DNA of 52,559 bases, from contig JBQKHY010000016.1 of NCBI GenBank assembly GCA_052118065.1, positions 1-52,559 on the forward strand, written 5' to 3'. Every line of letters begins with the position of its first letter. Position 1 is the first letter of the stretch. The translations under genes were made by a program, and so were the position numbers. Of the stretch, positions 8,241-16,775 are shown piece by piece. This DNA is from Ruminococcoides sp052118065 (GTDB taxonomy: Bacteria; Bacillota; Clostridia; Oscillospirales; Acutalibacteraceae). Below the pieces are notes generated by a model. That model was not told the DNA's origin, made no database searches, and saw nothing but the letters and a program-made list of their open reading frames with translations.

Positions 8241-8663
8241 TTAGAACATTTTTCCTTTATAAGGCTTTGCAGGTAACATTTCAAAATCATACGTTTTCAG
8301 TTCTTCTAAAGTAATATTACTATGGCAACCTTCATGCACCATAAGGTTGGAATCTTCACCAAGTTGCACAACAACTACCGGTGTATTAGTACCATAAGCA
8401 TAACCACATTCCCATGCAGTTCCACTATCACTATAACCTCCATAATAAAGCATTACAACAACATCAGCCCAATCAATGAACTTCTTATCATTCATAAATG
8501 TTTCTTTTGACCACCAAGACTGCTGAGTAATTTCATCAGTTCTGACTTCATTAAGTCTAGGGGAGAAGAGAGAAAAACCTCTTTCTGTAAGTATCTTTTC
8601 TGCTATCTTAACATTCTCTAATTCTTTTTCATTAAAGAATGGACTTGCTAAATAAATTTTCAT
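8241..8663 (-). CDS. Nucleoside 2-deoxyribosyltransferase
   Basis: A 140-residue enzyme of the nucleoside 2-deoxyribosyltransferase family, which moves deoxyribose between bases in purine/pyrimidine salvage, in the cytoplasm. The family start KIYLASPFFNEKE is intact. WADVVVMLYYGGYSDSGTAW, followed directly by ECGYAYG, contains the conserved Asp and the nucleophilic Glu of the SGTAxExG motif, and VVVVQLGED is the expected closing strand. Length is normal for the family. The gene lies 1 nt beyond the stop of the recombinase gene and is probably co-transcribed with it. Phage and gut bacteria both carry such enzymes, and exact base preference cannot be read from sequence. Confidence 0.85.
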   Translation of the reverse strand: MKIYLASPFFNEKELENVKIAEKILTERGFSLFSPRLNEVRTDEITQQSWWSKETFMNDKKFIDWADVVVMLYYGGYSDSGTAWECGYAYGTNTPVVVVQLGEDSNLMVHEGCHSNITLEELKTYDFEMLPAKPYKGKMF

Positions 8664-8664
8664 T

Positions 8665-9648
8665 TTACTTTTCCTTATCTTTCTTAGGTTTTACATTTGC
8701 TAGTGGATTACTTTTTGATGCATCTTCAAGTTGCTTATTAGATAGGTGAGTGTATATTTCGGTTGTACCTAAATTTTCATGACCTAAAATATCTTTCAGC
8801 ACTCTAATATCCACATTACCATGCTGATACATAAGTGTTGCAGCAGTATGTCTTAACTTGTGACAACTGTATCCTTGACTATCTAATCCTATCTTTTCAA
8901 GATATTTATACACCATAGCTTGTACAGTTTTGGGACTCATTCTCTTTAATTGAGAGGATATAAACAATGCCTTTTTATCTTTTAAACCATCAGCAGGTCT
9001 AACCTTTAGATAATCATTAATCGCATTTATACAAGCATTATTAAGATAAACAATTCTTTCTTTGTTACCTTTACCAAGGACTCTAACAGTATTATCATTA
9101 CGAATATCAGTAACATTAAGTCCTACAAGTTCAGACAATCGCAAACCACAATTTAAGAAGATTGTGATAATAGCATAATCTCTTTCTTTATGTTTACCCT
9201 CAACTGCATTAAGTAATTCAAGACTTTGTTCAAGAGTTAAATACTTTGGCAAAGCCTTTTTTTGTTTTGGCATTTCAAGTTCTTTTGTTGGGTCATAATC
9301 TAACAAGTGCTTTTTAACTGTTAAATAATTAAAGAAAGTTCGTAGGGTAGAGGCTTTTCGTGATCTACCTGCTGCTTTCATATTTCTATCACTTATTAGA
9401 TAATTCATAAATTCATAAATATCTGTTAAGGTGATTTCTTTTAGAAAATTAATATCAACATCATCAATTTTAATCTTATCAAAATCACATTTAACATCAC
9501 CACGAAGAACTTTAATAAACCTTAAGAACATTCTTAGATCTAAATAATATTCATTTATAGTCCTAGGTGATTTTTCTTTTATAGTTTGTAAATAGAACAA
9601 AAAATCTTTTACAATTTCCGGTGCTTCATCTCTGAAATTTACTGCCAA
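8665..9648 (-). CDS. XerC/XerD-type tyrosine recombinase
   Basis: Site-specific tyrosine recombinase of 327 residues. The N-terminal SAM-like core-binding domain (residues ~10-115) precedes a complete catalytic domain: Arg in NCGLRLSEL, Lys in LGKGNKER, HxxR in SCHKLRHTAAT, His in LGHENLGTTE and the nucleophile Tyr in IYTHLSN. The start is TTG 9648, supported by GAAGGTG eight bases upstream. The setting (RadA, CwlD) is chromosomal housekeeping rather than prophage, so a role in chromosome dimer resolution at a dif-like site is plausible, but a private integrase role is not excluded. A perfect 14-bp-arm palindrome lies in its upstream region. Confidence 0.85.
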   Translation of the reverse strand: MAVNFRDEAPEIVKDFLFYLQTIKEKSPRTINEYYLDLRMFLRFIKVLRGDVKCDFDKIKIDDVDINFLKEITLTDIYEFMNYLISDRNMKAAGRSRKASTLRTFFNYLTVKKHLLDYDPTKELEMPKQKKALPKYLTLEQSLELLNAVEGKHKERDYAIITIFLNCGLRLSELVGLNVTDIRNDNTVRVLGKGNKERIVYLNNACINAINDYLKVRPADGLKDKKALFISSQLKRMSPKTVQAMVYKYLEKIGLDSQGYSCHKLRHTAATLMYQHGNVDIRVLKDILGHENLGTTEIYTHLSNKQLEDASKSNPLANVKPKKDKEK

Positions 9649-9778
9649 ATTTTCACCTTCTTTTATTTTAAATAAAACTCATGATTAACAGTCATGCTGT
9701 ATTTTTATAATTTATATACTAAACTTAGATATTTTTCTTAAAAATTAATTGAGAGGGATAGGTATCTATTTATATACA

Positions 9779-9810
9779 AAATTATACAAAATGAATATTT
9801 TGTATAATTT
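9779..9810. repeat. Perfect palindrome in the 265-nt gap upstream of the recombinase gene
   Basis: AAATTATACAAAAT at 9779-9792 is the exact reverse complement of ATTTTGTATAATTT at 9797-9810, separated by GAAT. There is no adjacent T run long enough for a standard terminator. It could be an operator, a recombination core with two arms, or a weak terminator of the radA operon. The rest of the gap (9649-9913) holds only a 10-bp direct repeat (TACTATATAA near 9840 and 9890) and no gene. Confidence 0.7.
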
Positions 9811-9913
9811 AGGGGAGTTCTAAATAAGAATAGAGGATATTACTATATAATTAAGGACTAGTCTCATAAATACTACAGTTTTAGGAACTATACTATATAA
9901 ATCAATAAGCCTA

Positions 9914-10648
9914 TCAAACTATTGGAATTATACTGCCAATATCAATCATTGTGTTTTCAATTAAGCTGAATAGCTCTACATTATGATTTTGAGCAAATGA
10001 TTTTATGCTTTCATAATCCGGATGCAGTTTTATATTTCCTGTAAACACCAATGTATTTCTATTGTATTTAAATGAACTACCACCAATGAATCCATAATCT
10101 GTTCCGGGTAATTCTATGTAGCCTTGCCTTATTAGTAATACATCCATTTTATTTCTACAGGAATTGTAGATAGATTTATCTGATGTGATTATAGCATTTT
10201 CATTTACAATACAAGTTGAGCATTTTGTGTAGCCTTGATTTACATTGATGATTTTTAAATTATCTTTAATAGCCATTTGTAATACTTCATCAGCAATAGT
10301 TTTTGTATTACAAATCAGCTTATCATTAAGTACAACACAATTTAGCATTACATTATTGGGATAATTTTTATCAACATTTTTGCTGATTTCAATTACATTA
10401 GGAATATACTTTTTCAGATTTTCTTTAAGGCCTGTACATTCTTTAAGTACAAATACTGTATCTTTATTATAATGTAAAAATTGCAAATCTGTATGGTATT
10501 GTTCAAATGTTAACAGTTTACTTAAATTCTCAGAAGATAGGACTTTTACTCCTAACTCCTCTACCCTCTTTACCAATTCTTTATTATTAGTTGACATAAC
10601 AACTATTTTTGCATTTTCTTTAGGTAAATTAGGTTTAAAATTACTCAT
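9914..10648 (-). CDS. DUF6873-like (amidinotransferase-fold) protein
   Basis: A 244-residue cytoplasmic protein. Alternating strands and Gly-rich turns with CVVLNDKLICN, KCSTCIVNENAIITSD, IELPGTDYGFIGGSSFKYN and LVFTGNIKLHPDYESIKSF match the uncharacterised clostridial family I know as DUF6873, described as having a GME (guanidine-modifying enzyme) fold. The pairing of a conserved Cys with HPD and a G-G-S loop is compatible with that fold, but no reaction is known. It overlaps the 3' end of radA by 8 nt and is translationally coupled to it, a conserved-looking arrangement that hints at a link to DNA repair. Confidence is good for the gene, moderate for the family. Confidence 0.65.
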   Translation of the reverse strand: MSNFKPNLPKENAKIVVMSTNNKELVKRVEELGVKVLSSENLSKLLTFEQYHTDLQFLHYNKDTVFVLKECTGLKENLKKYIPNVIEISKNVDKNYPNNVMLNCVVLNDKLICNTKTIADEVLQMAIKDNLKIINVNQGYTKCSTCIVNENAIITSDKSIYNSCRNKMDVLLIRQGYIELPGTDYGFIGGSSFKYNRNTLVFTGNIKLHPDYESIKSFAQNHNVELFSLIENTMIDIGSIIPIV

Positions 10649-12005
10649 AAAGCATTACCTCATAGGCCTCTTTAATATTTTTAACTCCATAAATTGTTGC
10701 AGTATCAGAACTTACATTCTTTAAATTGTGATATGGAATTATAATTTTTGTAAAGCCTAATCTTGATGCTTCGTTAATTCTAGATTGAGCATTTGCTACT
10801 GAACGAATTTCACCACCAAGACCAATTTCACCAAATGCCAGTGTATTTTCTGGAATAGGAACATCTTTCAAACTACTGATTAATGCCATAGCAACTGACA
10901 AGTCAACAGCAGGTTCATCAAGTCGCAAACCACCAACAACATTAATATATGTGTCACTATTAGAAAAATAGAAACCTGCTCTCTTTTCAAGTACTGCAAT
11001 AATAAGTGCTAGTCGGTTATAATCATATCCTGTTGACATTCTTCTAGGTGTACCATATCCGGAAGTTGTAACAAGTGCTTGAATTTCTGCTAAGATTGGT
11101 CTTGTACCTTCCATAGTACAAGCAACACAAGTACCTGAAACATTGTGTGGTCTGCCTGAAAGCAACATCATTGATGGATTTTCTACTTCAGAAAGGCCTT
11201 TGTCTGTCATTTGAAATACACCAATTTCATTAGTAGAACCATATCTGTTTTTAACTGCTCTTAAAATTCTGTATGACATTTGCTTGTCACCTTCAAAATA
11301 AAGAACTGCATCAACAATGTGTTCCAAAACTTTAGGACCTGCAATAGAACCTTCTTTGTTCACATGACCAACTACAATAGTAGGAATGTCAAGGTCCTTA
11401 GCAGTATGCATAAGTAGATTTGTACATTCTCTAACCTGTGTTACAGAACCAGGTGATGAATTTAGTGTAGTTAAATTCATAGTTTGGATTGAGTCAATCA
11501 TAACTAGGTCAGGTTTTTCAATCTTAATTTGTTCTGCAACAATCTCAACATCAGTTTCGGTCATAATGTAAATGTTTCCATTATTTACACCTAGTCTTTG
11601 TGCTCTAAGTTTAAGTTGTCTTTTAGACTCTTCACCTGATACATAAAGTATCTTTAATGATTGACCTAACTTTTCGCAAATTTGAAGTAATATTGTTGAC
11701 TTACCGATACCGGGATCACCACCAATTAGTACAAGGCTACCTTTAACAATACCACCACCAAGAACTCTGTCTAGTTCTTCGGAACCTGTGTTATATCTTT
11801 CTTCATCATTAGTATCAATGGTATTGATAGTTACAGGTTTTGAGTATGATGACTTAGTAATACTTTTCTGAACTGTTGAGGCTTTTTTGTCAACTAATTC
11901 TTCATTCATAGTGTTCCATTCACCACAGGAAGGGCATTTACCATACCATTTAGGTGATTCATAGCCACACTCTGAACATATATAAACACTTTTAATTTTT
12001 GCCAT
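10641..12005 (-). CDS. radA: DNA repair protein RadA (Sms)
   Basis: A 454-residue RecA-related ATPase that promotes branch migration of recombination intermediates. Order of domains: N-terminal zinc finger CSECGYESPKWYGKCPSC (residues 10-27), RecA-like ATPase with Walker A GGDPGIGKST and Walker B LVMIDSIQT, the RadA-specific KNRYGSTNEIGVF motif (KNRFG in most members; Phe to Tyr here), and a C-terminal Lon-protease-like domain ending in VKNIKEAYEVML. Length is standard. It is preceded by cwlD after 12 nt and followed by the overlapping DUF6873-like gene. Confidence 0.95.
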   Translation of the reverse strand: MAKIKSVYICSECGYESPKWYGKCPSCGEWNTMNEELVDKKASTVQKSITKSSYSKPVTINTIDTNDEERYNTGSEELDRVLGGGIVKGSLVLIGGDPGIGKSTILLQICEKLGQSLKILYVSGEESKRQLKLRAQRLGVNNGNIYIMTETDVEIVAEQIKIEKPDLVMIDSIQTMNLTTLNSSPGSVTQVRECTNLLMHTAKDLDIPTIVVGHVNKEGSIAGPKVLEHIVDAVLYFEGDKQMSYRILRAVKNRYGSTNEIGVFQMTDKGLSEVENPSMMLLSGRPHNVSGTCVACTMEGTRPILAEIQALVTTSGYGTPRRMSTGYDYNRLALIIAVLEKRAGFYFSNSDTYINVVGGLRLDEPAVDLSVAMALISSLKDVPIPENTLAFGEIGLGGEIRSVANAQSRINEASRLGFTKIIIPYHNLKNVSSDTATIYGVKNIKEAYEVMLYE

Positions 12006-12017
12006 AGTTACATTCCT

Positions 12018-12722
12018 TTATAAATTTGAATTCATTAATCCTTGAAAAAGGCAATAAGAAAATTTCTTTTGATATTCTTTGTCACATAGTAAATATGTTT
12101 CATTTTCATTTGATAAGAAACCACATTCCACAATTATTGCCGGTACTTTTGCATTATCTAATAGAAAAATACCATTTGATTCTTTGCTAATTCTTTCATT
12201 ATCGTTTTGTAAATTTGATACAACAGAAGTTGTAATATTATCTGCAAGAACTTTAGAAAGTGGATTCTGCTTTGAATAAAAAACTTGAGTACCTGAGCAA
12301 GACTTTGCCGGGAAAATATTTTGATGAATACTAATAGCTACATTCCTTAGACTACTGTTATAAATATCAAGTCTTTTGTACATATCAGACTTTTTTCTTT
12401 TAGCTATTGTATCAAGTGATTTATCTGCAATATCATTTTTGTCATTACGAGTTAAAACAGTATCATAACCATTTAGTTTAAGAATATCATTAAACTTTAA
12501 ACCAAATGATAAATTAACATCACTTTCATAAACATTATTTACTCCAACTGCTCCCGGGTCTTCCCCACCATGACCACAATCAATTACTATTACAGAGTTT
12601 TTCTTGCTTTCAGTTGTATTTGTCATAACTGAACTTTGGCTTACTGCTGTAAATATCATAACAATAAAACAAAGTATCAGTGTTGTGGACAGTACAAAAA
12701 TATAACCTTTTCTTCTCACCAT
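12018..12722 (-). CDS. cwlD: N-acetylmuramoyl-L-alanine amidase, CwlD-like
   Basis: A 234-residue Amidase_3 zinc enzyme with an N-terminal membrane anchor (residues 7-28). Zinc and catalytic residues are visible: His and Glu in VIDCGHGGEDPGAVG, a second Glu region in NNVYESDVNL, His in AISIHQNIF and Glu in IIVECGFLSN. It cleaves the amide bond between N-acetylmuramic acid and L-alanine. The size and single anchor without repeats match CwlD, which makes muramic-delta-lactam in spore cortex, so it hints at a spore former, though other small amidases look alike. Start ATG 12722 has AGGAG six bases upstream. Confidence 0.85.
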   Translation of the reverse strand: MVRRKGYIFVLSTTLILCFIVMIFTAVSQSSVMTNTTESKKNSVIVIDCGHGGEDPGAVGVNNVYESDVNLSFGLKFNDILKLNGYDTVLTRNDKNDIADKSLDTIAKRKKSDMYKRLDIYNSSLRNVAISIHQNIFPAKSCSGTQVFYSKQNPLSKVLADNITTSVVSNLQNDNERISKESNGIFLLDNAKVPAIIVECGFLSNENETYLLCDKEYQKKFSYCLFQGLMNSNL

Positions 12723-12835
12723 ATCAGCTCCTATTACTGTATATGCAGAGAAAATAGAAATAGACTTTTATAAAAATATATTATAGCACATATAACATCA
12801 TTTTTGTTGTGATTTGAAAGATTTTTTTACTATTA

Positions 12836-12871
12836 ATAGAAAAAAGCATCAGTTCTAAAAACTGATGCTTT
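12836..12871 (-). terminator. Terminator of the ABC/permease operon
   Basis: Minus-strand hairpin AAAGCATCAGT/ACTGATGCTTT with a 7-nt loop followed by a run of six T. It lies beyond the tandem repeats downstream of the ATPase gene. Confidence 0.85.
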
Positions 12872-12907
12872 CTCTTTATGTATGAGACTTAGGAATAAGG
12901 ATAAATC

Positions 12908-13007
12908 AAGATAACTTATTTACAAACAAGACAACTTATCTACAAACAAGATAACTTATCTACAATTAAGATAACTTATCTACAATTAAGATAATTTATC
13001 TACAATT
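12908..13007. repeat. Five tandem 20-bp repeats at the 3' end of the ABC ATPase gene
   Basis: Units starting at 12908, 12928, 12948, 12968 and 12988 share AAGATAACTTATCTACAATT with few changes (one has GACAAC, one ATTTAT, the outer two end AAAC). The copy nearest the gene lies in the coding sequence and encodes the last residues IVDKLS; the next copy supplies the stop codon. The other copies lie downstream, so the array is an expansion of the gene's own 3' end. Each unit contains the near-palindrome GATAACTTATC. Confidence 0.9.
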
Positions 13008-13663
13008 TTGCCGTCTTCTATATAGATAACATAGTTACATTTTTCTGCTACCTTTTCATTATGGGTAACAAGGATAAGTGTTTTGCCTGACTCGTTGATT
13101 TCTTGCAACAATTCCATTAGTTCTTCACCTGTAGTGCTATCCAATGCACCGGTAGGTTCATCAGCTAGGATAATATCTGCATTAGACACTAAGGCTCTTG
13201 CTATTGCAACTCTTTGTTGCTGACCACCTGATAACTGAGTAGGCTTTTTCTTGGCATATTTCTCTATGCCTAGTCGTTTCATATAGTATTTTACTCTATC
13301 CTTCTTTTCTTTATAAGGATACTTCTGACAGTTAAGTGGTAGCATAATGTTGTCGAATACTGTGTATTCATCCATTAAAGCAAAGTACTGAAAAACAAAG
13401 CTGATAACCTGGTTTCTTAGCTTACTTAACTGCTTATTCTTCATCTTACTGACATCTTGACCTTTCAGGATATATTCACCGGAAGTCGGTGTATCCATAC
13501 AACCAAGAATATTCAGTAGTGTGGATTTACCTGAACCGGAAGGTCCCATAATTGCACAGAAGTCACCTTTTTCTATAGTTAGGTCAACACCGGCAAGAGC
13601 TTTTGTTTCGGAGTCACCTTTACCGTAAATTTTAGTAATATTCTTTAACTCAAGTATTTTCAT
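12986..13663 (-). CDS. ABC transporter ATPase, MacB/LolD type
   Basis: A 225-residue ATPase with Walker A GPSGSGKST, Q-loop FVFQYFALMDEYT, signature LSGGQQQRVAIARALV, Walker B IILADEPTGALD and H-loop ILVTHNEKVAEKC. This profile belongs to the MacB/LolD/FtsE group that powers mechanotransmission permeases rather than importers. It follows two such permease genes by 1 nt and should energise both. In clostridia these sets export or resist peptides. The divergent LytTR/GHKL pair and the small secreted protein upstream support a peptide-related role. The gene's last codons lie inside a 20-bp tandem repeat array. Confidence 0.9.
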   Translation of the reverse strand: MKILELKNITKIYGKGDSETKALAGVDLTIEKGDFCAIMGPSGSGKSTLLNILGCMDTPTSGEYILKGQDVSKMKNKQLSKLRNQVISFVFQYFALMDEYTVFDNIMLPLNCQKYPYKEKKDRVKYYMKRLGIEKYAKKKPTQLSGGQQQRVAIARALVSNADIILADEPTGALDSTTGEELMELLQEINESGKTLILVTHNEKVAEKCNYVIYIEDGKIVDKLS

Positions 13664-13664
13664 A

Positions 13665-14864
13665 TTATTTTCCTCCTATTAAATCCTTTGGTTGTACTTT
13701 TCTCAACTTAAACACAAGAACAAGAAGTGATGGTATACACATAAGTAAAAATATACCTATACCTATCAGCACTATGCCATAAGATAAGTGGAAACTAGAA
13801 AAATAGTATGCAGAATATATTATTTCTTTACCACCGGAACAACTGATATACGCAATAAGTAGAGCTGAAAGGAAAGCTAAAATAGAAACTACAAGGAATT
13901 CACCCCATAACAGTAACAGTACCTTTTTAAATGAATAACCACATGCCATACGAATGCCAATTTCATTCTTTCTCATATACATATGAGATACAATAAGAAT
14001 AGATGTACCTATTGTGACAAATACAAGAATAATTAATGAGAAAATCACCCAACTAATGTCCTGACTTACACTTTCAGAATATGTTTCATTTAATTCTGTT
14101 GAAATAGTTTTTGCTTCTACCACAATGTTGTATTTCTTGGCAATTTTATTTATCTTATAAATTGCATCATCACTATTTACATTGTCATTGAGGATTGAAT
14201 AATAATGCATTATTGGGTTTTCAGAATCATTAACATAGGCAACCATCACTGCATTATCAATTACCATAATCATTCCTTCAGAGACAGTTTGATAAAACCA
14301 TTTACTGTTTGGTTCAAGAATTCCTACTACTTTATAATATTTATCATTAACATCATGATAGCTATCCCCCACCTTTAAGTTTTGGTTGTTAGCAAACTCA
14401 CTACCTAAAATCATTAAAAATGGTTTAGATTTACTACCGGTTGCATTTTCTTTTCTAAAGTCTGCATCAGTAAAATACCTACCGGTTGCAACATTAATTT
14501 TCTTTAGATTTTCACAACCTTTAGCAAGTTCTACACTATCGAAATCATCCTCTGTATCACCAATAACACGAGTATCAGGAGTTAAATCGCTATTACGCCA
14601 TCCCGTTAAGCCATTAACTAAATTAGCATTTAACAATTCTTCTTTAAACTTACTGAAGTATTTACTATCTTCATTTTGAATTAGCATATGTAATGTTCTC
14701 TTAGGATTAGAATCCAGTTCGCTATTAGCTGATATATTACTGTTTACAACAGCTTGCATAGATATAGTAGTAGAGAAAAAGTATAAAATAGAAAACAATA
14801 CTTGAAGAAATATCAGAATATTGAACAGAGTTCTCTTGGAAATACTTTTTAAAATTTCTTTCAT
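13665..14864 (-). CDS. MacB/FtsX-type ABC permease (second)
   Basis: A 399-residue permease with the MacB layout: one N-terminal helix (residues ~11-33), a large extracellular domain (~35-270) with the MacB_PCD-like stretch FLMILGSEFANNQNLKVGDS followed by YHDVNDKYYKVVGIL, then three C-terminal helices (ISWVIFSLIILVFVTIGTSI, FLVVSILAFLSALLIAYI, LSYGIVLIGIGIFLLMCIP). The motif EIGIRMACGYSFKKVLLLL is the FtsX signature at the first C-terminal helix. It pairs with the first permease, from which it is separated by 7 nt, probably as a heterodimer. Its substrate is not evident from sequence. Confidence 0.82.
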   Translation of the reverse strand: MKEILKSISKRTLFNILIFLQVLFSILYFFSTTISMQAVVNSNISANSELDSNPKRTLHMLIQNEDSKYFSKFKEELLNANLVNGLTGWRNSDLTPDTRVIGDTEDDFDSVELAKGCENLKKINVATGRYFTDADFRKENATGSKSKPFLMILGSEFANNQNLKVGDSYHDVNDKYYKVVGILEPNSKWFYQTVSEGMIMVIDNAVMVAYVNDSENPIMHYYSILNDNVNSDDAIYKINKIAKKYNIVVEAKTISTELNETYSESVSQDISWVIFSLIILVFVTIGTSILIVSHMYMRKNEIGIRMACGYSFKKVLLLLWGEFLVVSILAFLSALLIAYISCSGGKEIIYSAYYFSSFHLSYGIVLIGIGIFLLMCIPSLLVLVFKLRKVQPKDLIGGK

Positions 14865-14871
14865 ATATTAC

Positions 14872-16029
14872 TCACCCCTCTTTCGCCTTTAATGCTTCAG
14901 CAGGTTCTACCTTAATTGCTTTAATTACAGGTATCAGTGTTGTGACAAGCGCAGTAACAAGTACCACAACAAGACCTATTACAAGATTAGGTAAATATAG
15001 TTGTAGAGTATAGTCAGCTATACTACCAACTACAACACTTAAAACAAACTGCATAATAATTGCTATTATAAAAGAAATAATTGCAAAACCAATCATTTCT
15101 GTAAAAATCATTTTTATAATTGAGCCACTTGTAAATCCAAATGCCTTTCGTACACTAATTTCATACTTTCTCTTTTCAATCCAGAAGATAGTGATATTAA
15201 TTGCAAAAACAAGTGTAACTAAGTAACCAATAACAGCAATAGATAAAATCTTATCAGGATTTTCAGCTGCTTGACTAAGCACTTGATCACTATTACTTTG
15301 AATTTGTCCCAAATCTTCAAAAGAAAAGTCCTTAAGAATACTTTTACCTTGACTTTTCATAAATTCTTCTGACTTTGAATAATCACCTAAATTGCTATAC
15401 ATTATAAAAGAAATTCCCAAATACTTATTATCGTTAAATTCTTCAAAACAATTCTTTGGAAGGGATGTACATGGCATTACAATTCTTCTATCCCATCTTG
15501 ATTCTTGATTTGCAAAGCCGATTATACCGACAACTCTATATTCTTCTTCTTCAATTTTTATATATTTTTCATTATTTTTCTTATAGGAATATTCATCTAA
15601 TGATGAACCAATCAGAACCACTTTGTTTCCGTTCTTAACATCATCAGCAGTGAAATATTTTCCTGATACTAAAGGATAATGCCATATATCATCATTTTTA
15701 AAATATTCAGCACTGGCACTACAATAACTATTAACTTCAGAACCATCAACATGAAGATATAAATTATTTAAATATAGTCCGGTATCATTATCAATTCCGG
15801 AAAACAATTGATTAAATATTTCATTATTACAATCTTTTTTCAAATTTCCATCAAGTGTATAACCTTCGCCATTAGGTGCAATATTCTTATCTATTGTCTT
15901 TTCTCCATAAAATAAACTTGATACAAAGCTAGTGCCTATTGATATTAAAAGGATAGATGTTACTAATCCGAAAACCAAAAGGCATGAAAGCAAGGGAGAA
16001 TTCTTTATTCTTGACATAATTAATTTCAT
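14872..16029 (-). CDS. MacB/FtsX-type ABC permease (first)
   Basis: A 385-residue permease with one N-terminal helix (SPLLSCLLVFGLVTSILLIS), an extracellular domain (~35-265) and three C-terminal helices. The FtsX-domain hallmark KRKYEISVRKAFGFTSGSII is clear, as is the MacB_PCD pattern VVLIGSSLDEYSYKKN...YRVVGIIGF. The C-terminal IKAIKVEPAEALKAKEG is typical of these permeases. It is the first of two unequal permeases followed by one ATPase, an arrangement in which the permeases usually form a heterodimer. It starts 93 nt downstream of the small secreted-protein gene and is probably in the same operon. Confidence 0.82.
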   Translation of the reverse strand: MKLIMSRIKNSPLLSCLLVFGLVTSILLISIGTSFVSSLFYGEKTIDKNIAPNGEGYTLDGNLKKDCNNEIFNQLFSGIDNDTGLYLNNLYLHVDGSEVNSYCSASAEYFKNDDIWHYPLVSGKYFTADDVKNGNKVVLIGSSLDEYSYKKNNEKYIKIEEEEYRVVGIIGFANQESRWDRRIVMPCTSLPKNCFEEFNDNKYLGISFIMYSNLGDYSKSEEFMKSQGKSILKDFSFEDLGQIQSNSDQVLSQAAENPDKILSIAVIGYLVTLVFAINITIFWIEKRKYEISVRKAFGFTSGSIIKMIFTEMIGFAIISFIIAIIMQFVLSVVVGSIADYTLQLYLPNLVIGLVVVLVTALVTTLIPVIKAIKVEPAEALKAKEG

Positions 16030-16122
16030 AAACTTAACATCTCCTTTAATAGTGGAGGGTATGCAAATATATAAATCACTATATTAATATTCGCATACCC
16101 AATTAAAATAGCTAACTAATAG

Positions 16123-16530
16123 TTATGTTTCCAGCAATACGGCAATTCTAGTGTTCTTTTTATCATTATTGCCTACACGACCATAATGCTTTGACATAAA
16201 CTGATATACACCGGATTTTTTTCTTCTTACTTCAGCTTTTGTTGAGCCAGTTGCTACTCCAAGTTTTAAATAATCAGAATTTTTACTTGACTTATACCAC
16301 AAAACAGTTTTAACAGTATATCCTTTTTTACCTGACCATTCAGTAGTAGCAGTAGCTTCATCTTTATCAAAAAAATGAAAATCAGTATCTAAAGAACAGT
16401 ACACTGTTTTGTTCTGGTATGTAGGTCTTTCAATTTGGGTTGCAGCAAAAGCATTTAATGGTACAATAGTCATAGCTACTGCCATAAATATAACTGCTAC
16501 CTTAGCAACCTTGCTTTTAAGCATTGACAT
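16123..16530 (-). CDS. Small secreted protein upstream of an ABC exporter
   Basis: A 135-residue protein. The start at 16530 is fixed by AAGGAGG eight bases upstream. A classical signal peptide (KSKVAKVAVIFMAVAMTIVP) ends in LNAFAA, so about 107 residues are exported by Sec. The mature part is beta-rich, basic and Lys/Thr/Ser-rich, with one Cys. It has paired strands (GYTVKTVLWYKSSKNSDYLK, GVYQFMSKHYGRVGN) and an end KKNTRIAVLLET. I do not recognise the family. Its position, between a divergent LytTR/GHKL system and a two-permease ABC set, resembles lactococcin-972-type bacteriocin loci, but the sequence does not show that family's signature. Confidence 0.65.
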   Translation of the reverse strand: MSMLKSKVAKVAVIFMAVAMTIVPLNAFAATQIERPTYQNKTVYCSLDTDFHFFDKDEATATTEWSGKKGYTVKTVLWYKSSKNSDYLKLGVATGSTKAEVRRKKSGVYQFMSKHYGRVGNNDKKNTRIAVLLET

Positions 16531-16551
16531 ATATGTAACCTCCTTCCCCAT

Positions 16552-16775
16552 AAGTTTTATATTACACTGTAAAATATAAATGATACTTCACAGTATAAAA
16601 CGAAAATTATTAAATAGTTTGTTTTGATGACATCTACAGTATAATCCTTTTAATAGTAATTTCTTGACTTTTGGTACAACAGGTATAAAAAATTGACGCA
16701 AATGCACAATTGACCTCTTTATTTGTTAGGAAATAGATGGTATAATATAGTCAAAATATAAATATGAGGTAAAGT
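16552..16775. promoter_or_regulatory. Divergent control region between secreted-protein operon and LytTR regulator
   Basis: An extended -10 box TGGTATAAT at 16738-16746 points to the regulator gene at 16776. Toward the ABC operon lies an inverted repeat TTTATATT/AATATAAA (16556-16563 with 16573-16580). AATTGAC occurs twice in direct orientation (16691 and 16709), and CACAGTATAA/TACAGTATAA occurs twice (near 16591 and 16637). LytTR regulators bind direct repeats, so these are candidate sites, but none matches a consensus well enough to assign. Confidence 0.45.

Noticed and set aside
8665..9648. Prophage or integrative-element integrase
   Set aside because: No tRNA or att repeats, excisionase or phage genes are nearby; the neighbours are RadA and CwlD housekeeping genes.
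16123..16530. Lactococcin 972-family bacteriocin
   Set aside because: The neighbourhood is suggestive, but the mature sequence lacks the family's Gly/Trp/Tyr-rich pattern and is longer.
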